The position numbers were made by a program, and so were the translations under genes. This document shows positions 7,854 through 15,022 of a stretch of DNA of 19,300 nt, one piece after another; position 1 is the first letter of the stretch, and each line of letters starts with the position of its first letter. Source of the stretch: Conexivisphaera sp046536535 (lineage in GTDB: Archaea; Thermoproteota; Nitrososphaeria; Conexivisphaerales; Conexivisphaeraceae); contig JAWDMO010000017.1 in assembly GCA_046536535.1 (NCBI GenBank), positions 1 to 19,300 on the forward strand. Direction: 5' to 3'. The notes under the pieces are model-generated. The model was given only the letters and a program-made list of their open reading frames with translations. It was not told where the DNA came from and ran no database searches.

Positions 7854-7861
7854 ATTTATAC
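7854..7861. promoter_or_regulatory. Shared TATA element of the divergent mbf1 and C2-PUA genes
   Basis: ATTTATAC on the plus strand reads GTATAAAT on the minus strand. Its centre lies about 25 nt upstream of GTG 7832 (mbf1, minus) and about 28 nt upstream of ATG 7886 (plus). Both fit leaderless transcription from one TATA element, with direction presumably set by flanking BRE and Inr bases. Confidence 0.55.
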
Positions 7862-7885
7862 CGATTTCGCGCCGCATCCGGCGGC

Positions 7886-8389
7886 ATGGGGCCCGACTGG
7901 TACTGGCGGAGCCTGAGGGAGAAGATCATCTATGAGTACGGGGTGGACGTCGACGGGATCCTGGATCCGTCCCGGCTGGAGTTCAAGCGCTCGTCCAGGA
8001 CGCACTCGCGGTTCATCGCCGTCGGGATCAGGGGCGGTCCCCACCTGGCAGCGCTGAGGGAGGACGGAAGCCTGGCGATAAGCCGTGAGCTGGCGCGCAT
8101 GCTGCTCAGGTCCCCGGATTTCGCCGAGAGCTGCGTCGTCGTGGATCGGGACTCGGTCGAGTTCGTGCGGAGGGGGATGTCGGTCATGTCGGGGCACGTG
8201 CTGAGGGCCGGGGCCAACGTGAGGCCCGGGCTGGACGTCTGCGTGCTCGCCCCGGACGGGGAGCTGATAGCGGTCGGGACGTGCCTGCTGCCCCCCCGCC
8301 TGAGCTCATCGAGGTCCGGGCCGTTCGTCAAGGTCAGGGACCACGGCCCGACGGGAGCGGCTGAGGATCCGCGCTCAGCGGGCGGGTGA
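7886..8389 (+). CDS. Stand-alone C2-PUA-type RNA-binding protein (related to C-terminus of archaeosine TGT/ArcS)
   Basis: This 167-residue protein resembles only the C-terminal modules of archaeosine tRNA-guanine transglycosylase and ArcS. The first half (LREKIIYEYG...SRTHSRFIAV...HLAALREDGSLAISRELARMLL) follows the C2-domain pattern. The second half (VVDRDSVEFVRRGMSVMSGHVLRAGANVRPGLDVCVLAPDGELIAVGTCLL) is a PUA domain, which typically holds the tRNA acceptor end. No catalytic domain is encoded beside it. It may be a subunit of a split enzyme or a free RNA-binding protein; the exact role is not known from this sequence. ATG 7886 has TTTATA about 28 nt upstream. The last 15 nt overlap the zinc-ribbon gene on the other strand. 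Confidence 0.75.
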   Translation: MGPDWYWRSLREKIIYEYGVDVDGILDPSRLEFKRSSRTHSRFIAVGIRGGPHLAALREDGSLAISRELARMLLRSPDFAESCVVVDRDSVEFVRRGMSVMSGHVLRAGANVRPGLDVCVLAPDGELIAVGTCLLPPRLSSSRSGPFVKVRDHGPTGAAEDPRSAGG

Positions 8390-8530
8390 CACGGGTTCGA
8401 TGAATATCATCCTGACGTGCATCCTGGACCCGCAGAACTCGCAGACCTCGCCCTCCTTCCCGACGTAGTCGCCGTCGCGGAACGAGCGCTTCAGCTTGAC
8501 GCCGCACTTCGGGCACTCCTCGACGGTCAT
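8375..8530 (-). CDS. Small zinc-ribbon protein, function unknown
   Basis: A 51-residue protein read on the minus strand as MTVEECPKCGVKLKRSFRDG...GEVCEFCGSRMHVRMIFIEP. Two CxxCG knuckles (CPKCG and CEFCG), about 28 residues apart, with paired hydrophobic strands after the second, form a classic zinc ribbon. Small archaeal zinc ribbons of this shape are common and usually act as nucleic-acid-binding or ribosome/RNA-polymerase accessory proteins; no specific function is claimed. ATG 8530 is annotated. GTG 8551 is in frame and lies 25-26 nt downstream of TTAATATC, so a leaderless 58-residue form is possible. Its end overlaps the C2-PUA gene by 15 nt. Confidence 0.75.
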   Translation of the reverse strand: MTVEECPKCGVKLKRSFRDGDYVGKEGEVCEFCGSRMHVRMIFIEPVSPAR

Positions 8531-8572
8531 CAGGACGCCGGCGGAACCCACACGCGGAGCCGGATGCGCCCC

Positions 8573-8580
8573 GATATTAA
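8573..8580 (-). promoter_or_regulatory. TATA box of the zinc-ribbon gene
   Basis: TTAATATC on the minus strand is the AT-rich element between map and the zinc-ribbon gene. Its centre is 25-26 nt upstream of GTG 8551 and about 46 nt upstream of ATG 8530. Confidence 0.45.
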
Positions 8581-8644
8581 GATAATCCCCCTTTTCCCCG
8601 GTCCCCCGGTCCCCCGGTTCCCCGACGCGTTCCCTCAGCCCGCG

Positions 8645-9544
8645 TCACCGCGCGGTCGTCACGACCAGATCCCGGTCCCGCACGAATATCGTGTGCTCGA
8701 ACTGGGCGACCTGCGCCCCGCTCGCCTCCACGAGCGTGTTGTACTCGTAGACTATGCCCATGGACCTCAGGGATTTGAGTGCGTCCAGCGCGCGTTCCCC
8801 CAGCTCCCCGACGATCCACCTCGAGGCGAACGGCAGCCCCCTGTAGCGCTCCCATATGAGGGAGGCGACGCGCGCGAGCTGGGGGTCCTTCGGGATCCTC
8901 CTCGAAGTCAGCCGGAATATGTTGCTGGCCCCCGCGTCGACCACCCTCCCCGACGCGTTCCCGGGGACGAGGAACGGCTCGAGCGCGTACGCGTTCCGCG
9001 GCTCGAATTCCCCCGGGACCTCGGCGTTCACGTTGGGCACCGATACGCCCGTGTGCAGCTCGTAATTCCCCAGCCTGTGGCCCGCGAGGTTCACGATTGG
9101 CCGGAGCCCCAGCGCGGAGGCGTACTCCTCCACGGTCCTGCCGAACCTCTTGAGGGGGGATCCGGGGCGTATCTGCGATATGCCCGCGTCCAGCGCGTCC
9201 TTCGCGGCCTCCACGAGCCTCTCGTTCTCGCCGCCCCAGGCTATGGAGATCGCGGTATCCGCTATGTACCCGTCCACGTGGGCCCCGAGGTCCACCTTGA
9301 TTATGCTCCTGCCGTCTATCACGGTCCTGTCCCCCGGCGACGGCGTGTAGTGCGCCGCCGCGGATCCCTGCGATATGTTGCACGGAAAGGCCGGCTTCGC
9401 GTCGCGCATTATGATGCCCTCGAGCTCGTCGCAGACCTCGAGCACGCTCCGCCCGTCCTCCACTATCTCCAGCGCCCTCTCCAGCGCCCTCGCAGCTATC
9501 CTGCCGGCCGCCAGATATTTTTCCAGCTCCGGGTCGTTCGACAC
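8645..9544 (-). CDS. map: Methionine aminopeptidase, type II (archaeal)
   Basis: Removes the initiator methionine from nascent proteins. The 299 residues match the archaeal type II family length and include the helical insert typical of MetAP2. The metal ligands are all visible: D85 and D96 (KVDLGAHVDGYIADTA), H156 (NLAGHRLGNYELH), E189 (YALEPF) and E283 (VAQFEHTIF), with substrate-binding H65. The start is GTG 9544 (MSNDPELEKY), 26 nt downstream of the TATA element TTTTAT on the minus strand, so the mRNA is probably leaderless. It is divergent from coaD, with 36 nt between start codons. Confidence 0.96.
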   Translation of the reverse strand: MSNDPELEKYLAAGRIAARALERALEIVEDGRSVLEVCDELEGIIMRDAKPAFPCNISQGSAAAHYTPSPGDRTVIDGRSIIKVDLGAHVDGYIADTAISIAWGGENERLVEAAKDALDAGISQIRPGSPLKRFGRTVEEYASALGLRPIVNLAGHRLGNYELHTGVSVPNVNAEVPGEFEPRNAYALEPFLVPGNASGRVVDAGASNIFRLTSRRIPKDPQLARVASLIWERYRGLPFASRWIVGELGERALDALKSLRSMGIVYEYNTLVEASGAQVAQFEHTIFVRDRDLVVTTAR

Positions 9545-9552
9545 GTCAACTC

Positions 9553-9571
9553 TTTATCAGGGGGCGATAAA
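9553..9571. promoter_or_regulatory. Back-to-back TATA boxes for coaD (+) and map (-)
   Basis: TTTATC at 9553-9558 lies about 25-26 nt before GTG 9581 (coaD, plus). ATAAAA at 9566-9571, reading TTTTAT on the minus strand, lies about 26 nt before GTG 9544 (map). The two promoters overlap in a 36-nt gap, so the pre-initiation complexes would clash and the genes may be expressed in competition. Confidence 0.6.
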
Positions 9572-9580
9572 ACCTTTGAC

Positions 9581-10060
9581 GTGGGACGCCGGTACGGAAA
9601 GGTCGCCATAGGGGGCACGTTCGATCCATTCCACATGGGCCACATGAAGCTGATAGACACGGCGTTCGCGCTCGGCGACGAGGTCCTGATAGGCCTGAGC
9701 TCCGACGACCTGGCGCAGAGCATGGGGAAGGCGCCCGACAGATCGTTCGAGGAGCGCGCCTGCGACCTGATGGAGTACCTCGAGTCGAAGTACCGCGACA
9801 GGGTCTACTCCATACACAAGCTGGAGGATCCGTTCGGCCCCCTTGCGAGCGACCCCGACATACAGGCGCTGGTGGTGAGCCCGGAGACGGAGGAGCGGGG
9901 AAAGGAGGCGAACGAGGCGAGGAAGTCCAGGGGGATGGGGGCCGTGGACATAGTGAGGATCGACTTCGTGCTCGCGGAGGACGGCGAGCCCATAAGCTCC
10001 AGGAGGATAAGGAGGGGCGAGATAGATAAGGAGGGAAGGGTCCTGGGAAGGGCCCAGTGA
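9581..10060 (+). CDS. coaD: Phosphopantetheine adenylyltransferase, archaeal type
   Basis: Penultimate step of coenzyme A synthesis: transfers AMP from ATP to 4'-phosphopantetheine. The 159-residue protein has the nucleotidyltransferase start VAIGGTFDPFHMGHMKLID (residues 8-26, HxGH at 18-21) and the second ATP-binding motif ISSRRIRRGEID near the C-terminus, in the arrangement of the archaeal/eukaryotic family. GTG 9581 gives the N-terminus expected for the family and sits about 26 nt from a TATA box. The frame is open for more than 1 kb upstream, but that part is antisense to map. pheS follows after 10 nt. Confidence 0.93.
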   Translation: MGRRYGKVAIGGTFDPFHMGHMKLIDTAFALGDEVLIGLSSDDLAQSMGKAPDRSFEERACDLMEYLESKYRDRVYSIHKLEDPFGPLASDPDIQALVVSPETEERGKEANEARKSRGMGAVDIVRIDFVLAEDGEPISSRRIRRGEIDKEGRVLGRAQ

Positions 10061-10070
10061 GGGATGCCGC

Positions 10071-11588
10071 TTGGGGGATCGCGCGTTTCATCCACTGGAG
10101 AGGAAGGTCCTCAGGGCGCTCGTGGGCGCCGGGAGGCCCCTCGGCGTGGAGGAGCTCTCGTCGGCCACCGGCCTCTCCCCGGATCAGGTCCGCAGGGCGG
10201 TCGAGTGGCTGAGGTCGAAGGGTGTGGTGCGCGTGGACACGGGGGTCCGCAGGGCCGTTTCGCTGGGGAAGAACGGCGCGGACGCGCTGGAGCGGGGCCT
10301 CCCGGAGGACAGGCTGCTATCGGCGCTGAGGTCCTCCGGGGGGGAGGCCGACCTCGCCGGCCTGGCGGACCGGCTGGGCATGGACCCCCGGGAGCTCAAC
10401 GCGGCCCTGGGCAGGCTCGCCAGGGAGGGGTTTGTGCGCGCGTCCGGGGGGCGCCTGCTGATGCTGCGGGATGGGCCGTACAGCCCGTCGTCGATGGACC
10501 TCCTGAGGAGGATAGCCGGCGCGGGCGAGCTGCCGCTGGATTCGCTGGGGCCCGGCGAGCTCGGGGCGCTGGAGGACCTGATGCGCCGGCCGGGGTTCCT
10601 GGAGGTCCGCGAGTCCAGGAGCGCGAGCGTCCTGCCGCCCGAGGACGCGGAGGGGCTCGCGTCGATCCTGCAGGAGGAGGTGGTCACGCGGCTGTCCCCG
10701 GAGGATCTCTCGACGGGCAGGTGGAGGTCCCTGCGCCTTGCCAGGCTCGACGTCGAGGCGCCCGTGCCCGCGCTCCACCCGGGGAGGAGGCACGTGGTGA
10801 CCGAGTACATCAGGCGCGTCAGGGAGATATTCACGTCCATGGGATTCCGGGAGATAACGGGGGGAATCCTCCAGATCAGCTTCTGGAACTTCGACGCGCT
10901 CTACACCCCCCAGGACCACCCGGCGAGGGAGCTGCAGGACACTTTCTACGTGGACGTCGATCCGTTCGAGGAGCCGCCGCCCGACGTGGAGTCGGCCGTC
11001 AGGGCCGTCCACGAGAACGGCGGCGGGACCGGCTCCACCGGCTGGGGATACGAGTGGAGCCCCCGCGAGGCGCGCAGGGTCGTCCTCAGGACGCACACGA
11101 CGGCGCTCACCGTGAGGGCGCTGATGGACACGAGGGATCAGCCCGTGGCCAAGCTCTTCAGCGTCGGCAGCGTGTTCAGGAACGAGAGGGTGGACGCGAG
11201 GCACCTCGTCGAGTTCCACCAGGTGGAGGGCATAGTGAAGTCCCCGGACGCGAACATCCGCCGCCTCATGGGCTACATATCGGAGTTCTACTCCGGGCTG
11301 GGCTTCAGGGACGTGAAGTTCTGGCCCACCTACTTCCCCTACACGGAGCCGTCCCTGCAGGTGATGGTCAAGGTCGGCGGCATCTGGCTGGAGATGGGCG
11401 GCATGGGCATCTTCAGGCCGGAGGTCACCGCGCCCCTGGGCGTGGACGAGCCCGTGCTAGCGTGGGGGCTGGGGCTGGAGCGCCTGATAATGGTCAGGAT
11501 GGGGATGGCGGATGCCCGCGAGCTCTACGCGGATAACCTGTCCTGGTTGAGGGGGATCCCGGCTTGCCGGTCGTCGACGTCGATCTGA
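10071..11588 (+). CDS. pheS: Phenylalanyl-tRNA synthetase alpha subunit
   Basis: Catalytic subunit of the alpha2-beta2 PheRS that charges tRNA-Phe. The 505-residue archaeal/eukaryal-type protein has two or three N-terminal winged-helix modules (about 1-170, e.g. LEELSS-type repeats ending in RSKGVVRV and LAREGFVRA). These are followed by the class II core with YTPQDHPARELQDTFY, motif 2 VFRNERVDARHLVEFHQVEG (about 368) and motif 3 AWGLGLERLIM (about 464-474). The start is TTG 10071, 10 nt after the coaD stop, with GTGAGGG as the likely ribosome-binding site. The ending LSWLRGIPACR is typical, and its last codons overlap pheT by 25 nt, which suggests coupled translation. Confidence 0.96.
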   Translation: MGDRAFHPLERKVLRALVGAGRPLGVEELSSATGLSPDQVRRAVEWLRSKGVVRVDTGVRRAVSLGKNGADALERGLPEDRLLSALRSSGGEADLAGLADRLGMDPRELNAALGRLAREGFVRASGGRLLMLRDGPYSPSSMDLLRRIAGAGELPLDSLGPGELGALEDLMRRPGFLEVRESRSASVLPPEDAEGLASILQEEVVTRLSPEDLSTGRWRSLRLARLDVEAPVPALHPGRRHVVTEYIRRVREIFTSMGFREITGGILQISFWNFDALYTPQDHPARELQDTFYVDVDPFEEPPPDVESAVRAVHENGGGTGSTGWGYEWSPREARRVVLRTHTTALTVRALMDTRDQPVAKLFSVGSVFRNERVDARHLVEFHQVEGIVKSPDANIRRLMGYISEFYSGLGFRDVKFWPTYFPYTEPSLQVMVKVGGIWLEMGGMGIFRPEVTAPLGVDEPVLAWGLGLERLIMVRMGMADARELYADNLSWLRGIPACRSSTSI

Positions 11589-13240
11589 GGAGGCTGGCCG
11601 CGCTGGCCGGGTGGAACGGGCCCCCCGAGGGGATCCTGGACGTGGTCCCCTACGCCGGGCTGGACATAGAATCGGTCGACGGCCCGGTCGCGCGCCTGGA
11701 GTACAGCCCGAACAGGCCCGACTTCGCGACGGAGTGGGGGATCGCCGCGTACCTGAGGGGAATAACCGGAGTCGAGCGCGGGCCCGTGGGGCTATCGGCG
11801 TCGCGCCCCTCCATCACGATATACGTTGACCGGGCGCTCAGGGGGGTGCGCCCCTACATAGCGGGCCTCGCGGCGAAGGGCCTGGCGCTGGACGAGGAGT
11901 CCATAAGGCAGCTCATAAGGCTCCAGGAGGATCTGCATCAGGGACCGGGGCGCAGGCGCAGGTACCTCGCGATAGGGCTGCACGACCTGGGGAAGCTGGA
12001 TCCCCCCCTCTACTACAGGGCGGTCGACGGCGACTACGAGTTCGTGCCGCTGGGCGAGTCCAGGCGGTGGAGGGTCCGCGACATACTCAGCGGGCACGAG
12101 CTCGGCATCGAGTACGGAGCCGCCCTTCCGGCCTCCGGCCCCTACCCGATGCTGGTGGACTCGGCCGGCAACACGCTCTCGTTCCCCCCGATAATAAACG
12201 GCGAGCGCACGCGCGTCCACGGCGGCACCGGCGCGCTGTTCGTGGACGTGACCGGGACATCGTATTCGAGGGTCATGGACGCGCTGTCCGTGCTGGCCCT
12301 GACCCTGCACGAGATGGGCGCCGCCCTGGAGTACACGACGGTGGACTACGGGGACATCAGGCTGCTGTCGCCGGATCTGTCGAGCCGCGAGATCCGCCTG
12401 AGCGTGCGGCGCGCCTCGTCGCTCCTCGGCCTCGAGCTGTCGCCCCCGGACCTCGGGGAGTACCTGGGCAGGGCCAGGATCGGGGTGTCCGAGGTCCTTC
12501 CGGACGGGGTGGTGGCGGCCGTCCCCAGGTACAGGTTCGACGTGATGCACGAGGTCGACCTGGTGGAGGAGGTCGCGTACGGCTACGGATACGCGAGGAT
12601 GGGCCCCGAGGCGCCCCGCGAGCCGGGGATGGGCGCCGGGTCCGGGGCGGCCTCGTTCGAGGAGGCGGTGCGGGACATCGCGGTCGGCCTGGGGCTGCAG
12701 GAGGTCCTCACGACCCACCTGACCAGCTACGACCTCCTGTACGGGGTCACGCGCCGCCGGCCGGAGCGCCCGATCAGGGTCCTGTCGAGCAAGAGCGGTG
12801 AGCACGAGTATCTGAGGGACAGCCTGATCCCCGGGCTGCTGGGGGTCCTCTCGTCCAACGCGCACGAGGAGTATCCGCAGAGGATCTTCGAGGTGGGATC
12901 CGCGGAGGACGCGAGACCAGCAGGGGTCGAGGAGCGCCGCGAGCTGGCCATCGCGACGGCGCACGCGAGGGCCGGATTCACGGAGATGAAGTCGATCGTC
13001 GATGCGGTCGTCGGTTCGCTGACGGGGAGGCGTCCATCCTACTCGCAGGCCGGATGTCCCCCTCCGTTCATCGACGGGAGGTGCGCGTCGGCGTCGCTGG
13101 ACGGCGCGGTGCTCGGGATCCTGGGCGAGATAGATCCGGCCACGCTGGAGCCCCTCAGGATACAGGTCCCCGTGGCGGCCGCGGAGCTGAGCGTGGACGC
13201 GCTGAGGTCCGCGTGCGGGAAGCGATATCCGCCGCGGTGA
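11564..13240 (+). CDS. pheT: Phenylalanyl-tRNA synthetase beta subunit
   Basis: Partner of PheS; it carries the editing (B3/B4) domain and a catalytically dead class II-like fold. The 558 residues are of archaeal length. Visible are the N-terminal core with NRPDF (50-54), the B3/B4 region with FPPIINGERTRV around residue 215 and VDVTGT, the B5 domain with AAVPRYRFDVMHEVDLVEEVAYGYGY, and the synthetase-like end (LTSYDLLY...DSLIPGLL...RIFEVG). The start is TTG 11564 inside the pheS tail (25-nt overlap), preceded by GAGGGGG. No stop-proximal terminator is evident. Confidence 0.96.
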   Translation: MPVVDVDLRRLAALAGWNGPPEGILDVVPYAGLDIESVDGPVARLEYSPNRPDFATEWGIAAYLRGITGVERGPVGLSASRPSITIYVDRALRGVRPYIAGLAAKGLALDEESIRQLIRLQEDLHQGPGRRRRYLAIGLHDLGKLDPPLYYRAVDGDYEFVPLGESRRWRVRDILSGHELGIEYGAALPASGPYPMLVDSAGNTLSFPPIINGERTRVHGGTGALFVDVTGTSYSRVMDALSVLALTLHEMGAALEYTTVDYGDIRLLSPDLSSREIRLSVRRASSLLGLELSPPDLGEYLGRARIGVSEVLPDGVVAAVPRYRFDVMHEVDLVEEVAYGYGYARMGPEAPREPGMGAGSGAASFEEAVRDIAVGLGLQEVLTTHLTSYDLLYGVTRRRPERPIRVLSSKSGEHEYLRDSLIPGLLGVLSSNAHEEYPQRIFEVGSAEDARPAGVEERRELAIATAHARAGFTEMKSIVDAVVGSLTGRRPSYSQAGCPPPFIDGRCASASLDGAVLGILGEIDPATLEPLRIQVPVAAAELSVDALRSACGKRYPPR

Positions 13241-13389
13241 ATGCGGCCCCGGTCCCCAAACGGTCAATGCGAACGCCCGGGTCCCCATCATCCTTAAGTC
13301 CAGGCGCGCGAAAAGGCGGACGCCCCGTTCGAGAAGCCCGGTGAGCCCTGGCTGACAGTGATCCGGCGCCGTCAGAGGCGGGGTACACA
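13241..13389. other. Intergenic region between pheT and the Toprim gene, nothing recognised
   Basis: There is no open frame with coding character and no tRNA fold. CTGA and GTGATC motifs near 13352-13362 hint at a C/D guide RNA but lack a proper box C and spacing. AAGTCC and CATCCTTAAG mark a slightly AT-richer spot near 13290-13300. It may simply hold the pheT 3' untranslated region. Confidence 0.4.
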
Positions 13390-13397
13390 CTTATATC
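13390..13397 (+). promoter_or_regulatory. TATA box of the Toprim-dnaG-S2P operon
   Basis: CTTATATC lies in an otherwise GC-rich stretch, centred about 29 nt before TTG 13423. This places the transcription start at or a few bases before the start codon. Confidence 0.6.
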
Positions 13398-13422
13398 AGG
13401 CCGGATGTCCGCATAGCGCGTC

Positions 13423-13857
13423 TTGCGCTCATTATTCAGGGATTCCAGGGATGAGATGAGGTCCCATCTCCTGGAACTCATACAAAAGTTGAACGAGGAG
13501 GCGGCATCTGGCGCGGTCGTCCTGGTCGAGGGACGGCGCGACGAGGTCGCGCTGCGCGCCGCGGGGTACTCGGGCCCGCTCGTCAAGGTGAAGGTACTCG
13601 GGCGCCGCGCGAGGGCCCTGGGCGAGATCATCTCGACGGCCGCCTACAGGAAGGCGATACTCCTGGTCGACTTCGACAGGGAGGGCTCCAAGCTCGCGAG
13701 GACGATAGGGAGGGATCTGTCGTTCTGCGGCGTCGAGGTCGACTCGAAGTTCAGGGAAAGCTTTTTTGAAACGTTTTACGGTGAAGTACGCGAGGTGGAG
13801 GCTCTTAGAAGGCTCACGGAGGAGGGATTCGAAGGTGCCGGACTCAAGTGGATATAA
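13423..13857 (+). CDS. Small Toprim-domain protein
   Basis: A 144-residue protein made almost entirely of a Toprim domain: the catalytic Glu in VVLVEGRRDEVAL (E36) and the DxD of ILLVDFDREGSKLA (D83, D85). Stand-alone archaeal Toprim proteins of this size resemble the RNase M5/small-primase-like group; whether this one nicks, cleaves or binds nucleic acid is not known. TTG 13423 is chosen because a TATA box lies just upstream; ATG 13456 is an alternative that removes 11 residues. The 3' end overlaps dnaG by 23 nt, so the two Toprim genes are probably co-translated. Confidence 0.8.
   Translation: MRSLFRDSRDEMRSHLLELIQKLNEEAASGAVVLVEGRRDEVALRAAGYSGPLVKVKVLGRRARALGEIISTAAYRKAILLVDFDREGSKLARTIGRDLSFCGVEVDSKFRESFFETFYGEVREVEALRRLTEEGFEGAGLKWI
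13818..13826 (+). promoter_or_regulatory. Shine-Dalgarno sequence of dnaG
   Basis: GGAGGAGGG ends 8 nt before GTG 13835. It decides the dnaG start over the longer frame beginning at ATG 13766 and lies inside the Toprim gene. Confidence 0.7.
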
Positions 13858-15022
13858 ATACCTCGTGAAGATGGAGTTTCAGGTCGACGGCCCGGTCGAT
13901 AAGCCGGATGTCGTGGGCGCCATATTCGGTCAGACGGAGGGGCTGTTCGGCCCCGAGCTGGATCTCAACGAGCTCCAGAAGAACTGGCGCATCGGAAGGA
14001 TAGAGATAAACCTGCGCCGCTCCGATTCCCGCGCGTTCGGCGAGGTCTACATACCAGCTAATACGGACGTGGCCGAGGCCGCGTTGATCGCGGCCGCCCT
14101 CGAGACGATAGACAAGGTGGGCCCGTATCAGGCGAGGTTCAGGCTCAAGGAGATGGAGGACATCAGGGCGCTGCGCAGGAAGCAGGTGATCGAGAGGGCG
14201 AAGGAGATACTGAAGGACTGGTCCTCGAAGGCGATAAGCGAGGGGGAGGACGCCCTGAAGGAGGTATACGACGCGCTGAAGCCCTCCAAGCTCGTGTACT
14301 ACGGCCCGGAGCAGCTGCCCGCCGGACCCGGGGTTTACGACTCGGACACGGTGATAGTGGTCGAGGGGAGGGCGGACGTGCTGAACATGCTGAGGGCCGG
14401 GATAGAGAACACCGTGGCGATAGGTGGCGCCAGGGGGGTCCCCGACTCGATAACGCAGCTGGCCAAGTCGAAGAAGCTGATGGCGTTCCTCGACGGCGAC
14501 AGGGGAGGCGACATGATACTCAGGGACCTGCAGTCGAAGGTGGACCTCGTCAAGGTCTACAGGGCGCCGTCCGGCAGGGAGGTCGAGGAGCTGACCCCCG
14601 AGGAGATACGCCGCATACTGAGGGAGGAGGCGCCCCCGACGCCCGCCCCCGCGCCCGCGGCCCCCGCGCCCCCGGCTCCGGCGCCGCCCCAGCTGCCTCC
14701 CGACCTTCAGAAGGCCGCGTCGGACCTCGTGAAGGGCCTCGAGGGGACGCTCGAGGCGGTCCTGCTCGACCAGTCGTCGTCGCAGATCTCCAGGGTCCCG
14801 GTCAGCAAGCTTTACCAGGCGATCCAGGAGGCGAACGGGGTCAAGGCGGTCGTCTTTGACGGGATCGTGACGCAGAGGCTGGTGGACGCGGCCGCGGCCA
14901 GGGGCGTGGAGTTCCTCATAGGGTCCAGGGTCGCGGACGGCGTCAAGGTCCCCGGCGGCGTCAAGGTGCTCACGTTCGCGGCCATCAAGCCCCTGGAAGC
15001 GCAGGCGACCGGCGGCCAGTGA
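13835..15022 (+). CDS. dnaG: Archaeal DnaG (Toprim primase-like protein, exosome-associated)
   Basis: Archaeal DnaG has primase-like activity in some species and is a stable component of the archaeal RNA exosome. The 395-residue protein has the archaeal N-terminus (PDVVGAIFGQTEGLFGPELDLNELQKNWRIGRIEI, about 24-58), a helical region, and the Toprim domain with VVEGRADV (E177) and FLDGDRGG (D220, D222). A Pro/Ala-rich linker (about 267-289) leads to the C-terminal domain. It lacks the bacterial zinc-binding domain, as expected. The start is GTG 13835, supported by a strong Shine-Dalgarno sequence and by the family N-terminus. The stop overlaps the S2P start as GTGA. The extended Pro/Ala linker is unusually regular and probably flexible. 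Confidence 0.95.
   Translation: MPDSSGYKYLVKMEFQVDGPVDKPDVVGAIFGQTEGLFGPELDLNELQKNWRIGRIEINLRRSDSRAFGEVYIPANTDVAEAALIAAALETIDKVGPYQARFRLKEMEDIRALRRKQVIERAKEILKDWSSKAISEGEDALKEVYDALKPSKLVYYGPEQLPAGPGVYDSDTVIVVEGRADVLNMLRAGIENTVAIGGARGVPDSITQLAKSKKLMAFLDGDRGGDMILRDLQSKVDLVKVYRAPSGREVEELTPEEIRRILREEAPPTPAPAPAAPAPPAPAPPQLPPDLQKAASDLVKGLEGTLEAVLLDQSSSQISRVPVSKLYQAIQEANGVKAVVFDGIVTQRLVDAAAARGVEFLIGSRVADGVKVPGGVKVLTFAAIKPLEAQATGGQ

Noticed and set aside
8334..8516. 60-codon minus-strand frame
   Set aside because: It overlaps the zinc-ribbon gene in another frame; only the zinc-ribbon frame has paired CxxC motifs.
8417..9580. Long N-terminal extension of the coaD frame
   Set aside because: It is the antisense of map; the CoaD family starts at the nucleotide-binding motif just after GTG 9581.
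13350..13385. Possible C/D box guide RNA
   Set aside because: CTGA and GTGATC are present but a proper box C, box D and guide spacing are not.
11792..13390. 532-codon minus-strand frame opposite pheT
   Set aside because: Low-complexity antisense product of a certain pheT gene.
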